NCBI RefSeq assembly: GCF_905163445.1
Contig: NC_053184.1
Coordinates: forward strand, 12,772,001 to 12,836,000
Direction of reading: 5' to 3'
DNA from: Pararge aegeria
Taxonomy: Eukaryota > Arthropoda > Insecta > Lepidoptera > Nymphalidae
Length of the DNA stretch: 64,000 bases
Shown: piece by piece, positions 58,220 through 64,000 of the stretch
How the letters are laid out: the number at the start of each line of letters is the position of its first letter
How positions within the stretch are numbered: position 1 is the stretch's first letter
Notes under the pieces: model-generated
The model's database searches: none
The model's input: the letters and a program-made list of their open reading frames with translations, nothing else
What the model was told of the DNA's origin: nothing
Translations under genes and position numbers: made by a program

Positions 58220-59070
58220 AGTAAATCAATATTTACGCCCGCTTTCACTAACAACGAATATGACAATACCTAAGTAAGTGACACCTAATCTATATCTCTA
58301 AGAAGATTCCTAGGCCCATTTACCTTTCACAAATAGATTTTCACTAATATTACCTAACTTGTCTATGATTCTTGCTACAGGTTGTCGTATTTCGTGTTTG
58401 TATTATCATATCTATAATTTTTTGTATGGATTTACGATTATCAAACAAAAACTGTTTTTTTTTATCTATTAAATGAATGTCAGCTTACGAGTTTCTTAAA
58501 CATTACGCACCGGCGAGTTATTGTCGTAACTTTAGATGGAGCCTAACATCGTTAAACATAATTTAAGAGTTGGTGCAACGTTTATTTTCTCCAAGCATCA
58601 TCTAAATCACTAGGCACCCGATTTAAACGATACGTAGTGTAAACGGGCACAAGAATTATAACAAAGTTCTGGGAAGCGACCCGTGCACCTACCGGCTTCT
58701 CCCAACTTTCCTAATATTTTATATATCAACAACCATGTAAGCGATTGAATTGATAGCCAAGTGTTTAGATTCTTGCCCTGTATTGGGCTGCTACTGGTTT
58801 GATAATGATAACGATTATGACATATAGTACATGCATTCGTTAAGGCAGTATATGAAAAGAGTTCGATATAAATTTAGTGCAAGATTTTTGTCTCTGTCCG
58901 CGATGGGACGCTACATCGGTTACGTCTATAGACCATTACAGTATAACAAAGTGCACTGTAGAGGAATAGGACGAAATGAGGCATATAGTGTAGTACCCTG
59001 CGTAACTACCGTAAATAATGTCGAAGCTCTCATTGTTTGCATGATGCGACGTCGAACGTCGACGCCCAAG
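58220..59070. other. Non-coding stretch, nothing firm
   Basis: A short + frame at 58831-59076 overlaps the start of the long inverted repeat and has no known motif. Confidence 0.4.
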
Positions 59071-59369
59071 CCGTAGCCTTAGTATAAAATTTTCTCGCTC
59101 GCAATCGAAGAGTCGTTTTCGAGTATTAAACCTCTGCATCGTCAAAGTAAAATGGACCTAATTTCTCTCATTTTAGAGTCACAAATCCTGTACTTCTGTG
59201 TTCTGTATAAACGTTATGTCAAAAGCCCGAGTGCTAGAGTTGTAGGCAAATTTGAGCTTTAATACGATGATACTAAGATCCATTTTACTCCGATGTTCAA
59301 GTATTTCCATACTCGAAAACGACTTCTCGATTGCGAGCGCAAAAATCTTTTACTAAGGCTAAAGTACGG
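59071..59369. mobile_element. Fold-back MITE with ~87-bp inverted arms
   Basis: Left arm 59071-59157 and right arm 59278-59369 match as reverse complements with a few indels and substitutions (shared core CGAAAACGACT and its complement, CTCGCAATCGA, CCTTAGTA, GTAAAATGGA). About 120 bp lies between them. No coding capacity, so it would need transposase from elsewhere. Confidence 0.7.
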
Positions 59370-60297
59370 CCCACACCGAACGAAATTCCTTCTGCATTGT
59401 CCAATGATCCCAATTGAACAGAACTAATGGACTACGTTGAGAGCAATCTACATGCTTACTGCTTATCATGTGCTTCAGGAACTGGAATATTTACACTTAT
59501 TTACTTCATTATATGTTGGCAATTAAACGATTTGTCGGTCTGAAATTGCAACTGATTTATTTCCGGTAGAATTGCCAATCATATGTCTAAATGCTAAGCT
59601 ATAATCTAAACCACATATTTCGCTAAGAATATGTTATCTTCAAGATATATAAGTACGTTTCATAATAATTTACCACGTTACCACTTTGACTTTCAATGAC
59701 TTATCTATAGCTAAGTTGCGCTTGAATAAAAATAAGTTGTTATATCCTTTTATAGAGTGTTTATGTTCGTCTATTTTTATTCTAGTATATCTCTCGTAGC
59801 TAAATTTTAAAAATGCTTTTGTAGCTAATGTCGCGCCTGCCTGCCCATCCGTACACAAAGTGTTTTTCGAAAGCGTTGAACCGTTAGCCTAGCGTGTAAA
59901 ATAAACAGAGGGGTTTCATATACGTCGACCTACACATCTATAGTATACATAATATGCTTGGATACATTTACTATCAATTCACTGCAGTTTATATCGGTGA
60001 ATTTTTTGCATCAGCGTTCAATATACTTTTACCTGGCTATTACAAAATAAAATTCACTCGGAAGTTTATTTTATGATACACCGTCATCAAAGGCTGACCT
60101 TTCAACTTCCACTATTTTAAATAGTCTTTTACAAATTAAATTCAGTAATTCATTCTGTTCAATAACATAAGAATCAAAAACATAAATTAAATTAAAATAT
60201 TCGCAAGCAAGAATGCCTAAAAAAATATTTAATTGATTGCTTATTGGCATAATTCCAAAAACGCGGGCGCTATTGCCTCTTACTTATTGAATATATC
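59370..60297. other. Non-coding stretch, nothing identified
   Basis: AT-rich, no coding or repeat signal recognised. Confidence 0.45.
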
Positions 60298-60500
60298 TTC
60301 TAAGTTTTCGGAGCTATGTGCGTTTTAAACAATTAAATATCACTTTGAAGGAAAACATCGTAATGTAACTAGCATGCCGAAGAGTTCTCCGTAATGTTCT
60401 CCAAGGTGGTGAAGTTTACCAGTCCGCCCTTCACCTGCGTGGTAGACTTCTGAGACCCGTGGCCTTTAATTGGTCGGTATTGGTTTAATAATGATGACCT
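60298..60500 (+). repeat. SINE family C, 5'-truncated
   Basis: TTTTCGGAGCTATGTGCGTT, GAAGGAAAACATCGTAATGT, GAGTTCTCCGTAATGTTCTC and GGTCGGTATTGG with TAATGATGACC at the end; no tRNA head. Confidence 0.65.
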
Positions 60501-60509
60501 CCGCATCGT

Positions 60510-60735
60510 TAATAAATAAATATACTACGACCATACGCCATCTAGCCCCAATGTAAGCATAGCTTACTATATGGGTACTAAGATAACTAATAAGTATTTT
60601 TATGAATATTATTTTAGTAAGATAAACATCGAGACAAGGAAAAATATTCACAAACAGTTTTAAATTGTGGGAATCCGTCTATTGCCTTGGGCTCAAAAAG
60701 CTGGGTCGCTGCCCACTGCACCTTTCGGCTGTCAA
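60510..60735 (-). repeat. SINE family B, antisense, diverged
   Basis: TACTACGACCATACGCCATC, CTAGCCCCAATGTAAGCATA and the inverted head CTTTCGGCTGTCA. More substitutions than other copies, and the B box is damaged. Confidence 0.65.
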
Positions 60736-61400
60736 AAACTCACGAAATGTTATAGTAAATTTGTATACTTACTTACATAATTGAGTTGATTTGAATTTAT
60801 TTTCTTTAGAATTTAAACCGTTGCAGGTAGATACTGGGTACTGACAAAAATTATTATGAGTTGGGCCTGACTCGATTACGATCGCTTAACGGTTAGTTTC
60901 GAAACAGAAGTTTTAAGCTAGTTACATTAAATAACTGTAATAAAACTTATATTATAGATATTGATGATTACAATTTGCATAATAAAAGCATGCAGCTGAA
61001 GTACTTTTCAATGATGGAGTATATATTTATTTATCGTAAAAGTTGACCCAATTAAGCTTCAAACTCCGCTTTTACCCGGACCCTTCGACAGCACAATAAA
61101 AATGATTTATAGAGCGTCGAGATCGTCCGCTCAAGAATATAATACGACTTTATTTATTGTGAACGAAAGTGATAATAAACATCTGGGCTGCACTGATTTG
61201 TATTGAGAAAGTAGAGTTTTTTGTGTGAGGTAATTATTTATTACTAATAAGGTATATTATTTTATTAATGGTAAAATCTTTTGAAGCTCTGCACTCAAAA
61301 TTGTTAAATACATATATACCTAGGACACTAAATTCAGTTAAGTAGGTAGGTCAAATTTCGAAACAGAAGTGAAATACCGAATTCTGTTCGGATGGCCGGC
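60736..61400. other. Non-coding stretch, nothing identified
   Basis: AT-rich DNA without recognised features. Confidence 0.45.
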
Positions 61401-61405
61401 GTTGG

Positions 61406-61425
61406 TTAGGTTAGGTTAGGTTAGG
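61406..61425 (+). repeat. Short interstitial TTAGG array (4 units)
   Basis: Four perfect TTAGG units, the telomere repeat of Lepidoptera and most insects, inside non-telomeric DNA. Confidence 0.8.
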
Positions 61426-61519
61426 CATCTTTCGTTCCAAACTCTCACAGTGCCTGGAGACCAAAGTCTATGAACATTAGGTGTTACCATTGATGACTTA
61501 TGGCGCTTAAACGTTTTTG

Positions 61520-61620
61520 CTCTCCCCATCGCATCGCCCCCTGAGTAACTCTAAGCCTTCTTAGAAGGCCCACTTCTAAGAAGGCTCAGAGTAACTCAGG
61601 GGGCGATGCGATGGGGAGAG
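61520..61620. repeat. 48-bp hairpin with 2 mismatches
   Basis: Arms 61520-61567 and 61573-61620 are reverse complements at 46 of 48 positions, with a 5-base loop. The right arm belongs to the RTE-like fragment that continues downstream. Confidence 0.85.
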
Positions 61621-61765
61621 TTATTAAGTGATCAAATCAGACATGGTTTGATGAAATAGAGTTACCGACGTAGATCACCTTGTCGCAAAGCTGAAGAGGC
61701 TATGCGTTCATGTCTCCGAGGACCGATTGATGGGAGTGCAAGGTGCTAGAATGGTGACCCCGTAA
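61573..61765 (+). pseudogene. RTE-like LINE fragment, sense, decayed
   Basis: TCTAAGAAGGCTCAGAGTAA, GCAAAGCTGAAGAGGCTATG, CGAGGACCGATTGATGGGAG and AAGGTGCTAGAATGGTGACC match the region seen antisense at 26580-26780. Broken frames. Confidence 0.6.
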
Positions 61766-61769
61766 CTAT

Positions 61770-61807
61770 GTTGTAAAATTCTCTCGTAAAAGAGAGAGTT
61801 TTACAAC
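61770..61807. repeat. 16-bp hairpin, one mismatch
   Basis: Arms 61770-61785 and 61792-61807 around a 6-base loop; located where the RTE-like match ends. Confidence 0.7.
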
Positions 61808-61809
61808 AA

Positions 61810-62565
61810 ACTCCCACTACGCTACTCCAATCCTGGTCGGTGGTGATAACTGAAGCCACAAAATAAACCTTTAAAATATAAAAAATATTTATGTTAAGTA
61901 GGTAAACAGTTCTCTCGTTCGCCATTACATATTACTCAATATACAATCTAGGTAGATAACTCAAAAACATTTTGACTAACTACTGTTTTGGTAGTAATAA
62001 TGATAGGAATAAGTAGATGGCCCACCTGATTGTAGGTGGAAATTCACCGTCTATAAATACAGGCGTTGGTGTTAAGCCTGTTGTGCCTGCAATTACACCG
62101 GCAACCGCGCCCATCAGACCAGAACACAGCAATACAGCTGAGCGGCAGAAATAAGCATGGCGATACTTCCCCGGAAAACTCAGTCACAAAAAACTCTACT
62201 CTACGATACGGGGTGAATACCGATATTAACAATATCTATCCGATAAGAAATGTAACTATTAAAAAATTGCACAGCGCAAGTTTTCAGAAGAATTTTGTGT
62301 AATTGACGCGGGCCGTCGCGTGGCAGGGCATAATTATTGGCCACATATTTGCGTCTAAGCGGCGCTCTACTCGCTGCTGAACAAACTAATCTGAAAATTA
62401 CACGCGCACCCGCCTACCCCGCACCCCCCGCCACCTCACCGCGGTGCATGAAGCAGCAAACTGGACGTAATGTTAACAAACGGGTTGTTTGTTAAGGTTT
62501 ACTGGTTACATATTTTACAGGCTTTAAGTCTAATATTTAAAACCGATAGCAATTACTAATAGGCA
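61810..62565. other. Non-coding stretch, nothing firm
   Basis: A C-rich patch at 62400-62450 and a possible repeat trace at 61815-61845. The overlapping frames at 62044-62302 show no motif. Confidence 0.4.
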
Positions 62566-62570
62566 CATAC

Positions 62571-62654
62571 ATTGTTGATATCGAGCCTTTACCGGCGAAT
62601 TAGCATAACGAACGAAATCGTAACCCGGCGGTAGAGGCTCGATATCATCACAAT
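62571..62654. repeat. Imperfect inverted repeat, ~28-bp arms
   Basis: Arms 62571-62597 and 62626-62654 share GATATCGAGCC and CTACCG-type blocks with one 2-base indel and two mismatches. Confidence 0.7.
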
Positions 62655-62740
62655 TTTCGGAGTTCCGAAGCTGAAGGGCGCCAACAGGACCCTTATAACA
62701 AGCCACTGCTGTCCGTAGGTCCGTTTATCCGCAGCAGTAT
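62655..62740 (+). repeat. Dispersed lepidopteran repeat fragment
   Basis: TTCGGAGTTCCGAAGCTGAA, GGGCGCCAACAGGACCCTTA and CTGCTGTCCGTAGGTCCG have the form of a very common lepidopteran repeat. It starts right at the end of the inverted repeat. Confidence 0.5.
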
Positions 62741-62789
62741 ATCATGAACCGCAATAAGTAGAGAATTAATTTTTTTACAGAATGTGTAT

Positions 62790-62930
62790 AAATATTGTCA
62801 TTTTTACGAATGAATTTATCAACATCATCTCACTTCAATGCATACATTTTTTATGTAATATGTACGCACCAAAAGTTCCCTCTTTGTGTCTAATTGAATA
62901 AAGAAATATTTTACTTTGACTTTTAACTAA
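62790..62930 (+). repeat. LINE-like 3' tail
   Basis: TCTAATTGAATAAAGAAATA and TTTTACTTTGACTTT form a poly(A)-signal-like end resembling those at 34980 and 35220. Confidence 0.4.
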
Positions 62931-63094
62931 GATAACATAATAGTTGACATTTCCCGTAAATTCTTCCGCGTGGATTACGTTTCAAAAAATATTTTAGAAA
63001 CTTGTGTATTGCCTGCCCTGCCTTTTAATAAAAATCTGTTTAGTGGTTTAAACGTCCAAAGGTAACAGACACACAGTTGATTTTGGGTTGTCGA

Positions 63095-63215
63095 GGAAGG
63101 TTAGGGCCTATTAACCATTAGGAGCCGTATAAAACGAAAAAAAAGTCAGAAAGAAGGCTAAGCGAGAACGTAGTAATAACCTGGGCGCCCGCAGGCCGTT
63201 TGGAATTAATACTTA
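63095..63215 (+). repeat. Repeat family D, copy 2
   Basis: TTAGGAGCCGTATAAAACG, AAGGCTAAGCGAGAACG and GCCCGCAGGCCGTTTGGAAT align with 31970-32105. Confidence 0.5.
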
Positions 63216-64000
63216 ATCCAATTTCTATTAAATTAAACGACGGTTCAAACCGCGAGGCATATTAGTAAGAAATGAAATAATATTTATATCTATTATTTAA
63301 TTTCTTAGTTATTATATACATGCGTACATACAAAGGTGTTTCCATCTTTTCAGCTATTGTTAAAATTTCAGTTCTCTGGCTTGTCGAACAAATTATTTAA
63401 AATAACTACATCATTTGACCCAAACAGAAACACACGAGAGCAAGTTACCTACACAAGCAAAAATACCTACACTAAATTTCTACAGTATGTGGTGTAAATG
63501 TAACCGATTCCTTGCCTCCTGGGGTTATAGGGTTACATGTTTCAAAAATATTTTACTCGTGTTGTTTTTTTTAAAGGGTAAAATAGAAGAAAACAAACAT
63601 CTTAAAGTATCACAAATCACAGTTTACCACCTGTAACTCTGTAAAGTGATAGTGTGGCAAAGAGGTTATAAATATGTACTAAAGATTATTTCCCCTGGAC
63701 ACTCCTTTAATATTTATCATCTAAATTGATCGGGATGGAAGCAGTTAGATAATTATTAGAGTTGGACGACTGTCGTATTATTGCACCGCCTGTTTCATTT
63801 GCTCATAAAATATTTACGTAATAAAATCCGATAAACGGTCCCACAAAGTAGAAAATCCTTCGTCGTGAGGTCGAGACATTAATTTCAAGCAAGCAATAAA
63901 GGGACAACGAAATGTCTTCACAACGGCTCCGCGGCGGCCCGCGCGGTGATGCTCTTAAACGCTGCTCTATAAATTTCCCAATAAAAACACAGGTCTCATA
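63216..64000. other. Non-coding end of window
   Basis: Mostly AT-rich. A GC patch at 63920-63955 is followed by CTCTATAAATTTCCC near 63965, which is TATA-like. The window ends before any gene could be recognised. Confidence 0.35.

Noticed and set aside
61406..61425. TTAGG run as a true telomere
   Set aside because: Only four units with ordinary DNA on both sides.
1..64000. CRISPR array, operon or bacterial defence system
   Set aside because: No regularly spaced direct repeats of that kind, no clustered bacterial genes; introns and SINEs show a eukaryotic genome.

Overview
The window looks like a moth or butterfly (Lepidoptera) nuclear genome. It is AT-rich, has small exons with GT-AG introns, and is full of dispersed elements of lepidopteran type: at least three tRNA-derived SINE families, degraded LINE pieces, fold-back/MITE-like elements and a short TTAGG run. 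The order is inferred from repeat style and protein family; no species can be named. There is no sign of bacterial genes, CRISPR arrays or rRNA.

Positions 1-15040 hold one host gene on the + strand: an otopetrin family proton channel. I could splice it by hand from 14 exons (1-37, 5200-5272, 6055-6141, 6927-7077, 7704-7812, 8252-8401, 8850-9000, 9887-10083, 10308-10467, 10799-10930, 11606-11702, 12179-12334, 13824-14073, 14720-15040). Every junction is GT-AG and keeps one open frame of 689 codons to the TAG at 15038-15040. The N-terminus lies upstream of the window. Its introns carry SINEs, a Helitron-like/LINE-like fragment and two inverted copies of one MITE-like repeat.

Positions 15041-49690 are a gene-poor stretch. 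I find no convincing host exon there. It holds SINE copies, broken RTE-like and jockey/CR1-like LINE pieces, several perfect or near-perfect palindromes, a 16-bp minisatellite, and a few GC-rich islands that may be regulatory or 5'-noncoding exons (24205-24430, 38880-39206).

Positions 49691-56986 are a complete, apparently very young BEL/Pao LTR retrotransposon. It has two 564-bp LTRs that differ at one base, a 5-bp target duplication (GGCCA) and one uninterrupted 1778-codon gag-pol frame with gag, zinc knuckle, protease, RT, RNase H, integrase and a C-terminal domain. It has no env.

Positions 56987-64000 are again repeat-rich intergenic DNA: SINEs, a ~300-bp long-inverted-repeat MITE at 59071-59369, an RTE-like fragment refolded into a 48-bp hairpin at 61520-61620, and a TTAGG tract. 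The host gene and the transposon are not functionally linked. The novelty here lies in the young BEL element and the fold-back repeats, not in a new multi-gene system.
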